Below, piece after piece: positions 35,955 through 45,700 of a stretch of 64,000 bases of DNA. A program made the translations under genes and the position numbers. The DNA comes from Aquimarina sp. MAR_2010_214 (lineage in GTDB: Bacteria; Bacteroidota; Bacteroidia; Flavobacteriales; Flavobacteriaceae): the NCBI RefSeq assembly GCF_002846555.1, contig NZ_PJMS01000001.1, positions 3,410,001 through 3,474,000 of the forward strand, written 5' to 3'. The notes under the pieces were generated by a model. The model worked only from the letters and a program-made list of their open reading frames with translations. It had not been told where the DNA came from and ran no database searches. Position 1 is the stretch's first letter. Each line of letters starts with the position of its first letter.

Positions 35955-36406
35955 AAAATATATTATTAAGTGTAATCATTCCAGTAGATTGTGACAGATT
36001 TTGGTTTTTTGTGCTTTTCTAAAAAAGTAGCAACTCTTTGAAATGTCGGTTGCCATTGTTTAGTAAAATTCGATTCTATAAGTAATGTTAGGACAGTAAA
36101 ATATCTAAGTAATAGTATAGGATAGTGTATTTATTGGTAATAATATTAATGATTTTTAGAGATTGGTTTGATAGTTATTTTATGAACTTTAGTTTATTTA
36201 GATTTAATAATCAAATAGATTTTATTATTAATATTACACATGATTCAAAAAATACTAATAATTATAGAGCAAAATAGTGTAAAATGAGAATTAAGAAGAA
36301 ATTATGTTTTGTTAATTGCAAACAATAAAACTATCTTTCTATTTACCTGTAAGATTTAAAGAATATTAAAGTAGACATTTCTAAATAATAATAATAATAA
36401 CCCATA
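35955..36406 (+). other. 452-base AT-rich gap, possible gene remnant on minus strand
   Basis: No full gene is visible. On the minus strand, a reading frame ending at the stop 35968-35966 encodes about 50-60 residues upstream without a Met, ending TFLEKHKKPKSVTIYWNDYT, with protein-like composition; it may be the tail of a decayed gene. Five AAT repeats (36384-36400) lie just before the EpsG-type start codon. No clear terminator or TAnnTTTG promoter was found. Confidence 0.4.
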
Positions 36407-37510
36407 ATGTTTGATTTCGTTCCTGCACAATCATATTATTCGTTTTATATAAATATCTCGTTTGGTATTGTGTTGTTTACATTGATGCATGCATTTGTAC
36501 TTCCTATAACAGACAAAAAAAATATTTCATATATCAATTGGATAGGGTATGTATATCTATTGTTTATTATTTTGTATGTAGGATTGCGACCGGTTGAAGG
36601 AGGTGTTTTTGGTGATATGGGAACGTATAAAAGGTATTTTGTAAACTATGCCAACGGTGCTACCGTTATGATAGAGAAAGATGCTCTTTTTCATCATTTC
36701 ATGAAGGTATGCTCATACGTAATGTCATCTGAGTTTTTCTTTTTAACATGTATGTTTTTGTATACGTTTCCATTATATAGAATATCCAAAGTGTTTTTTA
36801 AGGAGTATTGGTTTTATTGTTTCTTGATGCTTGCGGTGTCATTTTCATTTTGGACATATGGAACCAATGGAATTCGTAATGGTATGGCTACATCATTTTT
36901 TTTATATGGTCTATCTTTTATAAATAGAAATAAACTATTGATGGTTCTGTTTATTCTTCTCGGAAGTGCAATTCATCAAACAATGTTGTTACCAGCCTTC
37001 GCATTTTCAATCACTTATTTTTATTCAAAACCAAAACTATATTTAATTGGATGGCTTTTGGCTATTCCATTATCTATAGTTCTAGGAGGTTTTTGGGAAT
37101 CGCTTTTTGCAAGCTTAGGTTTTGCCGACGACCGATTGGAAGGATACCTTACTGGGGATCCAAGTGAATATTCTTTTAGTAGTACAGGTTTTAGATATGA
37201 TTTTTTGTTATATAGTGCTGCTGCTGTTTTTGTGGGATGGTATTTTATCTTTAAGAGGAATTTTGAAGATAAAATCTATATCAATATATATAATACTTAC
37301 CTAATTTGTAATGCTTTCTGGATATTGGTTATAAGAGCTAGTTTTTCTAATCGTTTCGCTTATCTATCGTGGTTTATGATGGGGTTGGTAATTATTTATC
37401 CCTATCTGAAGAAAGAATTCTTTTCAAAACATCATATAGTAGTCGGTAAAGTGCTTACCGCATACTTTTTGTTTACTTATTTGATGTATTACATTTATTA
37501 TGGAGGTTAA
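36407..37510 (+). CDS. EpsG-family polysaccharide polymerase (Wzy-like)
   Basis: A 367-residue inner-membrane protein with about 10 hydrophobic segments. The motif VGLRPVEGGVFGDMGTYKRYF, with its conserved Arg and Asp/Tyr, is typical of EpsG/Wzy-type polymerases, as are the Asn/Arg-rich TYGTNGIRNGMATSFF and the His in GSAIHQTMLLPAFAF. It most likely joins flipped repeat units into polymer at the periplasmic face, with the Wzx at 27419. A trinucleotide repeat lies in its leader. The next gene starts 27 bases later. Confidence 0.85.
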   Translation: MFDFVPAQSYYSFYINISFGIVLFTLMHAFVLPITDKKNISYINWIGYVYLLFIILYVGLRPVEGGVFGDMGTYKRYFVNYANGATVMIEKDALFHHFMKVCSYVMSSEFFFLTCMFLYTFPLYRISKVFFKEYWFYCFLMLAVSFSFWTYGTNGIRNGMATSFFLYGLSFINRNKLLMVLFILLGSAIHQTMLLPAFAFSITYFYSKPKLYLIGWLLAIPLSIVLGGFWESLFASLGFADDRLEGYLTGDPSEYSFSSTGFRYDFLLYSAAAVFVGWYFIFKRNFEDKIYINIYNTYLICNAFWILVIRASFSNRFAYLSWFMMGLVIIYPYLKKEFFSKHHIVVGKVLTAYFLFTYLMYYIYYGG

Positions 37511-37537
37511 CTACAATTGCAAAATCAAAAATAGACA

Positions 37538-38428
37538 ATGAAAACACTAACAGTTTTTACACCAACTTATAATAGAGCTTATTGTTTAGGGCAATGCTAT
37601 GATAGTCTTGTAAGACAGGTCAATCAGGATTTTGTATGGTTGATTATAGATGATGGTTCTAGTGACAATACTAAAGAATTGGTTGAGACATGGATCAAAG
37701 AAGGTAAAATTAGTATTAAATATCATTTCCAAGAAAATCAAGGAATGCATGGAGGACATAATAGTGCTTACAGTTTAATAGAGACAGAATTAAATGTTTG
37801 TATAGATTCTGATGATTTTATGCCAGATAATGCTGTAGATGAAATAATGAAATTCTGGAGTAGAGTAGAAAAAGATAGTAAAATTGCAGGAATTATAGGC
37901 TTGGATTCATACAAAAATGGAACAGTAATAGGGCAAAAAATACCAGAGCATATTACTAAAACTACGGTTGAAGATTTGTATTATAGATACAACGTTTCTG
38001 GAGATAAAAAAATAGTTTATAGAACCGAAGTGGTACAAAAATATCCGCCATATCCACTTTTCAAGAAAGAAAGATTCGTACCGTTGGGAGTATTGTATTT
38101 GCTTATAGATAAAAATTATGAACTGTTATGTCTTAATGAGGTTTTGTGTGTTGTTGAATATATGGAAGATGGGTCTTCACGAAATATTGTAAAACAGTAT
38201 TATAGGCATCCGAAAGGATTTCAATATGCACGAATGATTAACATGAGGCATTCAAAATATATAAAAGTTCGTTTTAAAAATGCCGTTCACTTTGTTTCTC
38301 ACAGTTTACAATTACTCGATTTTAAAATGTTTAATAAAACCCCCAGATTCTTTTTAACAATATTTGCTTTTCCAATAGGTGTTTTGCTTTATGGGTATGT
38401 TAGATATATAAATACCTTCAAAAAATGA
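37538..38428 (+). CDS. GT2-family glycosyltransferase
   Basis: A 296-residue inverting GT-A glycosyltransferase. The start LTVFTPTYNRAYCLGQCYDSL, the nucleotide-binding WLIIDDGSSDNT, and the metal-binding CIDSDDFMPDNAV are the standard GT2 landmarks. The C-terminal 60 residues (NAVHFVSHSLQLLDFKMF through PIGVLLYGY) include an amphipathic/hydrophobic stretch that may attach it to the membrane. It overlaps the next glycosyltransferase gene by 4 bases. Confidence 0.92.
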   Translation: MKTLTVFTPTYNRAYCLGQCYDSLVRQVNQDFVWLIIDDGSSDNTKELVETWIKEGKISIKYHFQENQGMHGGHNSAYSLIETELNVCIDSDDFMPDNAVDEIMKFWSRVEKDSKIAGIIGLDSYKNGTVIGQKIPEHITKTTVEDLYYRYNVSGDKKIVYRTEVVQKYPPYPLFKKERFVPLGVLYLLIDKNYELLCLNEVLCVVEYMEDGSSRNIVKQYYRHPKGFQYARMINMRHSKYIKVRFKNAVHFVSHSLQLLDFKMFNKTPRFFLTIFAFPIGVLLYGYVRYINTFKK

Positions 38429-39531
38429 AAGTACTTCAGGTTATAAACTCTCTCTTGTCTGGAGGAGCAGAGAAGTTATTAGTTGATTCTATTATAAAAT
38501 ATGAAAATAAAGGATTACAGGTAGATTTACTTCTTTTGTACGGAGAGAAAACACCTTTCTATGAATATCTACAATCACGATCTAATGTTAATATAATTTC
38601 ATTAGGAGATAAGAGTTTTGTGTATAATCCGATGTTTGCTTTAAGACTAAATAAATATTTAAAAAGATATGATATAGTTCATGTGCACTTATTTCCTTCT
38701 CTATATTGGGTGGCACTAGCAAATTTGATTAGCCTTAAAAAACATAAAATTGTACTTACAGAACATAGTTCAAGTAATAAGAGAAGGAATCATAGTTTTT
38801 TTAGAACAGTAGATAGAATAATTTACAAGCAATTTAATAAGATCATCACTATTTCTAATTCGGTAAATGATAACTTACAAAATCACCTTGGTTCTAAGTT
38901 TACAATGGTGCATAAAATATACAATGGCATTGATCTAGAAGCAATACGAACTGCCAAAGAATATGACAAGTCAGAATTAGGTTTAGATAAGGATACAAAA
39001 TTGGTGATTCAGGTTTCCAGTTTTAGATACCCAAAGGATCAAGAAACAGTGATTAAAGCGATATCTAAATTGCCAGAAAATGTGAATTTATTGTTGGTTG
39101 GCGACGGAGAATTAAGAAAAAAATGTGAAGAATTATCCGAAAAACTGCGCATACAGCAAAGAGTTTATTTTTTAGGAATAAGATCGGATGTTCCTAGATT
39201 ACTCAAAACCTCAGATATTGTTGTTTTATCATCTCACTATGAAGGATTATCTCTTTCTAGTGTAGAAGGAATGGCTTCAGGAAAACCTTTTATTGCTACT
39301 AGCTCTCCAGGCCTAAAGGAGGTTGTAGAAAATGCCGGAAGATTATTTCCAATAGGTGATGTTAGTGCTTTGGTTAAAGAAATCAGTAGTCTATTAGACG
39401 ATTCAGTTCATTATAATGAAATTGTTTATTCTTGTCAGAAGAAAGCAAAACTCTTTGATATTGAAATTATGACTGATAAGTATATTGAAGTTTATAAAGA
39501 GATAATAAAAAATCCGAAACAACAAATCTAA
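38425..39531 (+). CDS. GT4-family glycosyltransferase
   Basis: A 368-residue GT-B glycosyltransferase with the start VLQVINSLLSGGAEKLLVD, VHVHLFPSLYWVALA, TEHSSSN, YNGIDLEAI, QVSSFRYPKDQETVIKA and the donor-domain SSHYEGLSLSSVEGMASGKPF. It is the last gene of block A. The final codons (KNPKQQI) lie in the left arm of the terminator at 39507-39545, so the transcript ends essentially at the stop codon. Confidence 0.92.
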   Translation: MKVLQVINSLLSGGAEKLLVDSIIKYENKGLQVDLLLLYGEKTPFYEYLQSRSNVNIISLGDKSFVYNPMFALRLNKYLKRYDIVHVHLFPSLYWVALANLISLKKHKIVLTEHSSSNKRRNHSFFRTVDRIIYKQFNKIITISNSVNDNLQNHLGSKFTMVHKIYNGIDLEAIRTAKEYDKSELGLDKDTKLVIQVSSFRYPKDQETVIKAISKLPENVNLLLVGDGELRKKCEELSEKLRIQQRVYFLGIRSDVPRLLKTSDIVVLSSHYEGLSLSSVEGMASGKPFIATSSPGLKEVVENAGRLFPIGDVSALVKEISSLLDDSVHYNEIVYSCQKKAKLFDIEIMTDKYIEVYKEIIKNPKQQI

Positions 39532-39545
39532 GTTTCGGATTTTTT
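39507..39545. terminator. Bidirectional terminator overlapping the end of a glycosyltransferase gene
   Basis: AAAAAATCCGAAAC (39507-39520) pairs perfectly over 14 bases with GTTTCGGATTTTTT (39532-39545) around an 11-base loop. The left arm is coding sequence of the plus-strand gene. A/T-tracts on both sides allow it to stop both that gene and the convergent beta-helix gene. Confidence 0.9.
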
Positions 39546-39568
39546 ATTAATTCACAATTTCCTTGTTA

Positions 39569-41527
39569 TTAATTATTACAAGTATTATCGTTACCAATAG
39601 ATATATTAAGCCCATCAGTAGTAGTTTGTTCTATACAGTTGAAATTTCCACTAACAGAAATATTATTGCTTGCAATCTGAATGTTTTTACATCCGGTATC
39701 CAGACGAATACCATGTGAATTGGAAGCAGAAATTTTATTACTAGAAACATTACTATTTTTGGCTTTTACTAGTCTTATACTACTTTGATCAATAGTGTTG
39801 CCAATAAAATCTACACCATTAGTATTGCTTAAAGTAGTTGATGTAGATATATTATCTCTAATAACAAGTTTATAGTTTTCTTGTCCAGAGTTATTATTTA
39901 TATCTACAAATATAAAAGATGTTCTCTTTACATCTATATTATTATTGCGTATTGTTACATTATTTATATATTCAGATAATCCAGCACTAACAATACCATT
40001 ACTTGTTTCTTTACTACTTCTTATAGTATTTTCATAAATTTCAGAATTCGTAAGTATTTCTATAGATATACCTACTTTACAATCAATAATTTCATTACTA
40101 TAAACCTTTAGGTCTGTATTTGCAGTCTTAATACCTGTAGAAAAACCAGTAATAGTATTTCCATATACTTTATTACCATAGTTTCTTTCATACCTGTCAT
40201 TACGGCCTGCTGTTATTGCTGTACCATTATCCGCCGTTTTATCTGTTGTACTGGTAATAGTGTTATTTCTTATAATTGTTCCTATAGTGGTGGAATAAGA
40301 GATAAGGTTTTCCATTTGATTTCCTTCTATAGTTACTCTATCACCTGTATGAACTGTAAAGCCTCCAACTCGACTTCCTTTTTCAATATTGTTTCTTATT
40401 ATGATATCCTCAACTACTTGATTAGGTTGAGGACCACTACCTCTTGCGGCTTCAACATCTATAGCAAAACCAGGGGCGGTACCTTGTGATGAAGCAGTAT
40501 GAATTCCTGCATCAATAAATTCATTATCCTCAATTGTGATATGGTGCCCATCTGTAATAGATAAACTATTCCTTCTGTTTCTCAAGAATTTACATTTGGT
40601 TACTATAAGGTTACGTGCAGGATTATAATTAGGACTGTGGGCATGACTAGTTGCATTAATAGACATTCCATCTCCGGTAGCATCCATAAAGGTTACTCCA
40701 TCTACCAAAACAGTATTACATGAGGCCAAACTTAATAAAGTTGGCCACTCATGAGAACCTGGACTATTGTAATCATGTTGATCACGTTCTCCATGTAAGA
40801 TACCACCTTTTATAACTACATTAGAGTTTCCGTCCGTAACAGTAAGTAAAAGTGGCCTTACATTACCATTAGGCTGCATTCTCAAATGTGTATTGTCAGT
40901 CATTATAAGATTATAATCACCAGGAATATTGATAGCTGCTTCCCGTGCAGTAGCTTCTGCAAGAGGCTTATCAACCTTGAAAAAAGCATCAAGTTTGTCA
41001 ACGTTAAAAGTATCTCCTTGTAACTCTTTAACTTTATAAATCACATTTTGAAAAATATCTTTGTTGTTTTTAGCTACTTGATCAGAGACTTTTCCTTCTG
41101 CGATACCCCATCTTGATGCAAAAAAATTAAAAGTAGGTTTTTTAAGTTTTACATCTCCTTCGATTTCTAGATTAGAATTTAAGAGTTCACCAGCAATAGT
41201 ACCGCCATCAAAAACTAGTTTTCCATTTTTAATATCACCTCCGTCAAATTCAAATTTAACATTAGAGGGCAGTGTAATCGTTTTTCCATCAAGATCCAAT
41301 ACACAATTAAAAATGATTGTAGCATCAGCTGCAACATTAGATAATATATCTGAACTACAAGGTGTAGTAACCACATTTGGTGGTATATCTGGATCAGGTA
41401 CAGAATTTGGATCTGGATCTGGATTTTCAACTTCAACAACAGGAGCAGTATCATCTAAATTTTCATTGCTACAGGATATAGCAATATAGCTCATCAAAAT
41501 AAGTAGGTAATAAGGTAATCTTTTCAT
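39569..41527 (-). CDS. Lipoprotein with right-handed parallel beta-helix (pectate-lyase-like)
   Basis: A 652-residue predicted lipoprotein: signal peptide ending SYIAISC with the lipobox Cys, then an acidic Pro/Asp linker (NPDPDPNSVPDPDIPP). The N-terminal strands LDLDGKTITLPSNVKFEFDGGDI are a beta-helix cap. From about residue 200 on there are many beta-helix coils (NVVIKGGILHGE, HHITIEDNEFIDAG, DIIIRNNIEKG, KVYGNTITGFSTG). This fold is used by polysaccharide lyases, hydrolases and C5-epimerases (AlgG-like). It is the only gene reading against the polymer genes in blocks A and B, suggesting a separately controlled enzyme acting on the polysaccharide at the cell surface. Confidence 0.85.
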   Translation of the reverse strand: MKRLPYYLLILMSYIAISCSNENLDDTAPVVEVENPDPDPNSVPDPDIPPNVVTTPCSSDILSNVAADATIIFNCVLDLDGKTITLPSNVKFEFDGGDIKNGKLVFDGGTIAGELLNSNLEIEGDVKLKKPTFNFFASRWGIAEGKVSDQVAKNNKDIFQNVIYKVKELQGDTFNVDKLDAFFKVDKPLAEATAREAAINIPGDYNLIMTDNTHLRMQPNGNVRPLLLTVTDGNSNVVIKGGILHGERDQHDYNSPGSHEWPTLLSLASCNTVLVDGVTFMDATGDGMSINATSHAHSPNYNPARNLIVTKCKFLRNRRNSLSITDGHHITIEDNEFIDAGIHTASSQGTAPGFAIDVEAARGSGPQPNQVVEDIIIRNNIEKGSRVGGFTVHTGDRVTIEGNQMENLISYSTTIGTIIRNNTITSTTDKTADNGTAITAGRNDRYERNYGNKVYGNTITGFSTGIKTANTDLKVYSNEIIDCKVGISIEILTNSEIYENTIRSSKETSNGIVSAGLSEYINNVTIRNNNIDVKRTSFIFVDINNNSGQENYKLVIRDNISTSTTLSNTNGVDFIGNTIDQSSIRLVKAKNSNVSSNKISASNSHGIRLDTGCKNIQIASNNISVSGNFNCIEQTTTDGLNISIGNDNTCNN

Positions 41528-42043
41528 TTTTGGGGGGTGTTTTTATAGGTTATTTATTCAAACAACGCAATATTGTGTATTTAATTGTGTAAAATTCATT
41601 TTGAAATGTTAATTTTTTTTCAGAAATACAAAATACTGGTTTCTAATAGAGTTATCCGTATTTATTTTGTTGAATACCCGTAAAAAAGAGTCGTTTTATG
41701 ATGAGTTAATTTTAAGAAAAATAAAAAAATGAATAAAATTTTATTTTAAAGTTTTCAAACACTACCTAATACCTATATTTGTATTTCAATTTTATTGTTA
41801 CCCCGTTGTTAATTTTAAACTAGTATAAAAAAAATGGAGTTATTGTGTTATAGTATATAATAAAATTAAACTCATAACATTTTTTTGTAAAGCTAAGGTT
41901 TTTGTTGTTTTAATCTTGATTATTTAGGTTAGATCCACTTTTTGTTATCTGTTAAAGTGTTTGCATCAACGGTTTCAGGCTTACATACTATAAATATAAT
42001 ATACAGCGGTTTTATTAGTTTATAAGTTTAAGTTAAGGGAGAA
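41528..42043. other. 516-base divergent intergenic region
   Basis: Separates the beta-helix lipoprotein gene (minus) from block B (plus) and must hold promoters for both. On the plus strand TATATTTG (41774-41781) matches TAnnTTTG but has no TTG at -33 and would leave a leader of about 260 bases. No gene, repeat or strong hairpin was found in the rest. Confidence 0.4.
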
Positions 42044-43195
42044 ATGCAAAAAATAATTAGGGTTACTACAGTACCAATATCATTAGGAAAACTGTTGCAG
42101 GGACAATTAAAATTTATGTCTCAATATTATGAAATTGTTGGAGTAGCAAGTCAAGGAAGAGATCAACTAGATCTAGTTACGCAAGATGAGGGTATACGTG
42201 TTACCCCTGTAGAAATGACTCGAAAAATTACTCCTGTACAAGACCTGAAAGCCGTATATAAACTCTATAAAATTTTTAAAAAAGAAAAACCTGATATTGT
42301 ACATAGTCATACTCCAAAAGCAGGAACGTTATCTATGATTGCCGCAAAAATGGCGGGAGTTCCTCATCGGTTACATACTATTGCAGGATTACCATTATTA
42401 GAAGCCAAAGGAGCAAAGAGAATGCTGTTGGATACAGTAGAAAAAATAACCTATGGTTGTGCAACTAAAATTTATCCTAATTCATCAGGCCTCAATACCA
42501 TTATCTTGGAGAATAAATATACGTCTTCAAAAAAATTAAAAGTGATAGGTAATGGAAGCTCTAATGGTATAGATACATCTTTCTTTGATCCAGAATTATA
42601 CTCTGATGAAAAAAGTGAAGTATTATCAAAAAAACTAGGTATTACTCGTGATGATATTGTAATCATATATGCAGGTAGGCTAGTAACCGATAAAGGAATT
42701 AATGAATTAATTCAAGCTTTCGAGAAAATTAATAAAAGTGTAGATAATGTAAAGCTTCTTTTGGTAGGAACATATGAGAATGATTTAGATCCATTATTAT
42801 CAGAAGTGCAAGAAGAAATAGATACAAATTCTAATATTATCATGGTGGGGTGGCAAGAAGATGTAAGACCTTATTTCGCAATATCTGATATGTTAGCATT
42901 TCCTAGTTATAGAGAAGGGTTTCCTAATGTGGTAATGCAATCTGCATCTATGGGATTAGCCAGTATTGTAACAGATATTAATGGATGTAATGAAATTATA
43001 ACAGAAGGAGTAAATGGTACTATAATTCCTGTAAAGAATACAAAAATGTTGCATGATAGTATTATGAAATTAATTGAAGATGATGAACTAAGAAAGAAAA
43101 TGGCTAAAAATGCAAGAAATTCTATAACCAGTAGGTATGAACGCAAGTATGTGTGGAAAGAACTATTGAAGGAATATCAATCGTTGCTTAACTGA
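42044..43195 (+). CDS. GT4-family glycosyltransferase, PglA/CapM-like
   Basis: A 383-residue GT-B glycosyltransferase. The start IIRVTTVPISLGKLLQGQLKFM, VHSHTPKAGTLSMIAAKMAGVPHRLHTIAGL and IGNGSSNGID are typical of the PglA-like group, which adds HexNAc to undecaprenyl-PP-(N,N'-diacetylbacillosamine) or similar acceptors. The donor domain has YAGRLVTDKGINELIQAF and FPSYREGFPNVVMQSASMGL. Its presence at the head of block B with PglC-type initiators fits the second step in building the repeat. Confidence 0.88.
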   Translation: MQKIIRVTTVPISLGKLLQGQLKFMSQYYEIVGVASQGRDQLDLVTQDEGIRVTPVEMTRKITPVQDLKAVYKLYKIFKKEKPDIVHSHTPKAGTLSMIAAKMAGVPHRLHTIAGLPLLEAKGAKRMLLDTVEKITYGCATKIYPNSSGLNTIILENKYTSSKKLKVIGNGSSNGIDTSFFDPELYSDEKSEVLSKKLGITRDDIVIIYAGRLVTDKGINELIQAFEKINKSVDNVKLLLVGTYENDLDPLLSEVQEEIDTNSNIIMVGWQEDVRPYFAISDMLAFPSYREGFPNVVMQSASMGLASIVTDINGCNEIITEGVNGTIIPVKNTKMLHDSIMKLIEDDELRKKMAKNARNSITSRYERKYVWKELLKEYQSLLN

Positions 43196-43306
43196 AAGAA
43201 TGTTTTCTTAATTACCATGTTATAAAGTGAATATAGCTTAAGAAGATAACGACAAAAAAATGATCATGCGATTCTATTCAATCCCTAAAATCATAAAAAC
43301 ACACAG

Positions 43307-44356
43307 ATGAAAACAAAACTACTTTTATTACAAAAGAGATTTTTAGTTTTTTTTAATGATAAAAATAGAAAAGGGATAATTCAAATTATTAAAGAAGTTC
43401 TTGTTTTTTGGATAATAAAACAAGAATTGCCTTATTTCTATTTTGGAAAATTCTTATACAGAAAAGATGTTAAAAACTATAAAGACTATTTAAGTAGTAA
43501 AGAAATAGATAAAATAACACTTTCTACAAACCTACATCATTTTCAGTATGCTTCTTTATTAAGAAATAAATTGGCTTTTTCATATTATATGGAAAGTAAT
43601 AATATGCCAGTACCTTCCTTACTTAGTCATAACCTGAAAGGTAGATTTTATTATCAATCCAATCTACAACAGGTTAATACTGTAGAAGATTTGTGTGATT
43701 TTTTTAAAAACTTGTTTGAAGTTACAGGGAAAACAAAAGTATTTGTTAAATCCATCATAGAAATGGGAGGAACAGGAGCATACCTTATAACTAAACAAAA
43801 TCTTGAAAAAGAAATCAAGGCGTATGGATTCTATATACTGAATAATGATTGTATTCATCAAGAAGTGATAGAACAACATCAAGGGATCAATAAGATATAT
43901 AAGCATAGTGTAAACACTATTCGATTTGACACCTATTTAGATAAGAATAATACAATACATATTCTTTCTGCTTTTATGAGGTTTGGTAGAGGAGGTAGTG
44001 TTATAGATAATGGTAGTCTAGGAGGCTTTTATATCTCTGTAGATATAAATAAAGGAACGCTTAGAGGCAAAAGTCATCAGTTGATGAAATATGGAGGTGA
44101 ACAGTTACATGCACATCCTGATACAGGTATTGTTTTTGATGATTATGAAATCCCATATTTTAAAGAATCCTGTGAATTAATAAAACGAGCTGTTTCTTTT
44201 ATTCCTGATCGTATTATAGGTTGGGATATTGCAATTGGAACAGATGGTCCTATAATTATTGAAGGTAACGATAATAATTCTTTTGTTACTCCTGATATTG
44301 CCTACGGTGGATATCTGAAACACCCTGTTTTTAAGGAAATTATGGAAGAAGCTTAG
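43307..44356 (+). CDS. Sugar-transfer-associated ATP-grasp protein
   Basis: A 349-residue protein of the ATP-grasp group found in polysaccharide loci (ATPgrasp_ST). It carries KVFVKSIIEMGGTGAYLI (nucleotide-binding loop), HQEVIEQHQGINKIYKHSVNTIRFDTY, SAFMRFGRGGSVIDNGSLGGF and the metal-binding end IIGWDIAIGTDGPIIIEGNDNNSF. ATP-grasp enzymes join a carboxylate to an amine through an acyl phosphate, so it may make an amide or ester substituent on the glycan. The exact reaction is unknown. It lies between the PglA-like and CapK-like genes. Confidence 0.87.
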   Translation: MKTKLLLLQKRFLVFFNDKNRKGIIQIIKEVLVFWIIKQELPYFYFGKFLYRKDVKNYKDYLSSKEIDKITLSTNLHHFQYASLLRNKLAFSYYMESNNMPVPSLLSHNLKGRFYYQSNLQQVNTVEDLCDFFKNLFEVTGKTKVFVKSIIEMGGTGAYLITKQNLEKEIKAYGFYILNNDCIHQEVIEQHQGINKIYKHSVNTIRFDTYLDKNNTIHILSAFMRFGRGGSVIDNGSLGGFYISVDINKGTLRGKSHQLMKYGGEQLHAHPDTGIVFDDYEIPYFKESCELIKRAVSFIPDRIIGWDIAIGTDGPIIIEGNDNNSFVTPDIAYGGYLKHPVFKEIMEEA

Positions 44357-44379
44357 ATTAAGTGAAGAGTGTGAAAAGT

Positions 44380-45681
44380 ATGAAAATATCTGAAATAATA
44401 AGAAATAAAGCATTTTGGAGTATTGATGCGCTAACAGGAGGGAAAAAACGACATCATTATAATGATATTAAGTTTATTCTAGAGAATCCGGTATCTCAAA
44501 AAGCGATTGATTTCAAAGCGAGAAACTTACAAAATGTCTTAGAACATGCGATAGCCTCTACTCAAAATTATCAGAAGTATAAAACATATAACTCTTTAGA
44601 AGATTTTCCTGTCGTGAATAAAAATATTATCAGAGATAATTTTGAAAATTTTCAGTCTAAAGAATATGTCAACCTACCTAAGTTTACTGTAAGTACCAGT
44701 GGATCTACAGGAACACCATTTAAAGTATATCAAGATAAGAGAAAAAGAGTAAGAAGTATTGTGGACACCATTTTTTTTTCAGAAATGGCGGGTTTTAAGA
44801 TTGGATATAAGCTTACTTATTTTAGATTATGGAATGCGTTTGAAAAAAAAGGTAAGTTTACCCAATGGGTTCAAAACCTCATACCGGTTGATGTATTCGA
44901 ACTAAGTAAAGAGAGCGAAATTCAGAATATCCTCAATACATTATCACAAAGTAAATCATCTAATAGTTGGTTAGGATATGCTTCTGCGTATGAAGAGATA
45001 TGTAAGTATTTGGATAAAAACCCATCATTGAAAGTAGCTTATACTTTAAAATCAGCAATTGCTATATCAGAGCGATTAAGTGATTACACAAAACAAGCAA
45101 TGAAAAAATATTTTAACATTAATATCATTTCCAGATATTCTAATGTAGAAAATGGAATCATTGCACAACAGCTGTTAGAAGAGGATTTTTTTAGAGTCAA
45201 TGAAGCTAGTTATTTTGTTGAAGTCCTAAAGTTAGATTCTGATGAGCCTATAGAAGATGGCAAACCAGGCAGGATAGTAATAACCGATTTGTTTAATTAC
45301 TGTATGCCTATGATTCGATATGATACAGGAGATATTGGGGTTAAGAATACTATAAAATCAAAAATAGTATTATCTATAATCGAAGGAAGAAAAATAGATG
45401 TTATTTACAATACAAAAGGAGATATTATAACCATCAACCTGGTTTTACTAGTTAATAAATATCCAATGCTAAAACAATGTCAACTTATTCAGAAATCCGT
45501 AGGAAAATATCACCTCAAATTAAACATAGAAAAGGAGTTTATACGAGAAGAAGAGTTTCTTAGCGAATTTAAAGTGTATTTGGGCGAAGATGCCAATATA
45601 TCAGTAGAATATGTAGACGAAATTCCGTTACTTGCATCTGGAAAAAGAAGGGTAATGGTTAACGAAATGATTAATTCATAA
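44380..45681 (+). CDS. CapK/phenylacetate-CoA-ligase-like adenylating enzyme
   Basis: A protein of about 433 residues of the PaaK/CapK branch of the ANL superfamily. The P-loop STSGSTGTPFKVYQD, the RYSNVENGII block and the PMIRYDTGDIG motif are clear. Homologues in capsule loci (CapK-like) are of unproven substrate; activation of a carboxylate as an adenylate is expected. GTG at 44362 would add six residues; ATG at 44380 begins the family-like KISEIIRNKAFW and was preferred. With the ATP-grasp, adenylation-domain and FemAB-like genes it is one of several carboxylate-activating or acyl-transfer genes in this block. Confidence 0.85.
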   Translation: MKISEIIRNKAFWSIDALTGGKKRHHYNDIKFILENPVSQKAIDFKARNLQNVLEHAIASTQNYQKYKTYNSLEDFPVVNKNIIRDNFENFQSKEYVNLPKFTVSTSGSTGTPFKVYQDKRKRVRSIVDTIFFSEMAGFKIGYKLTYFRLWNAFEKKGKFTQWVQNLIPVDVFELSKESEIQNILNTLSQSKSSNSWLGYASAYEEICKYLDKNPSLKVAYTLKSAIAISERLSDYTKQAMKKYFNINIISRYSNVENGIIAQQLLEEDFFRVNEASYFVEVLKLDSDEPIEDGKPGRIVITDLFNYCMPMIRYDTGDIGVKNTIKSKIVLSIIEGRKIDVIYNTKGDIITINLVLLVNKYPMLKQCQLIQKSVGKYHLKLNIEKEFIREEEFLSEFKVYLGEDANISVEYVDEIPLLASGKRRVMVNEMINS

Positions 45682-45700
45682 TTAGTAAAAAGTACAAATT

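Noticed and set aside
41215..41454. 79-codon minus-strand frame in another phase of the beta-helix gene
   Set aside because: Low-complexity Leu/Ile/Gln shadow caused by the Asp/Pro linker codons of the lipoprotein read out of frame.
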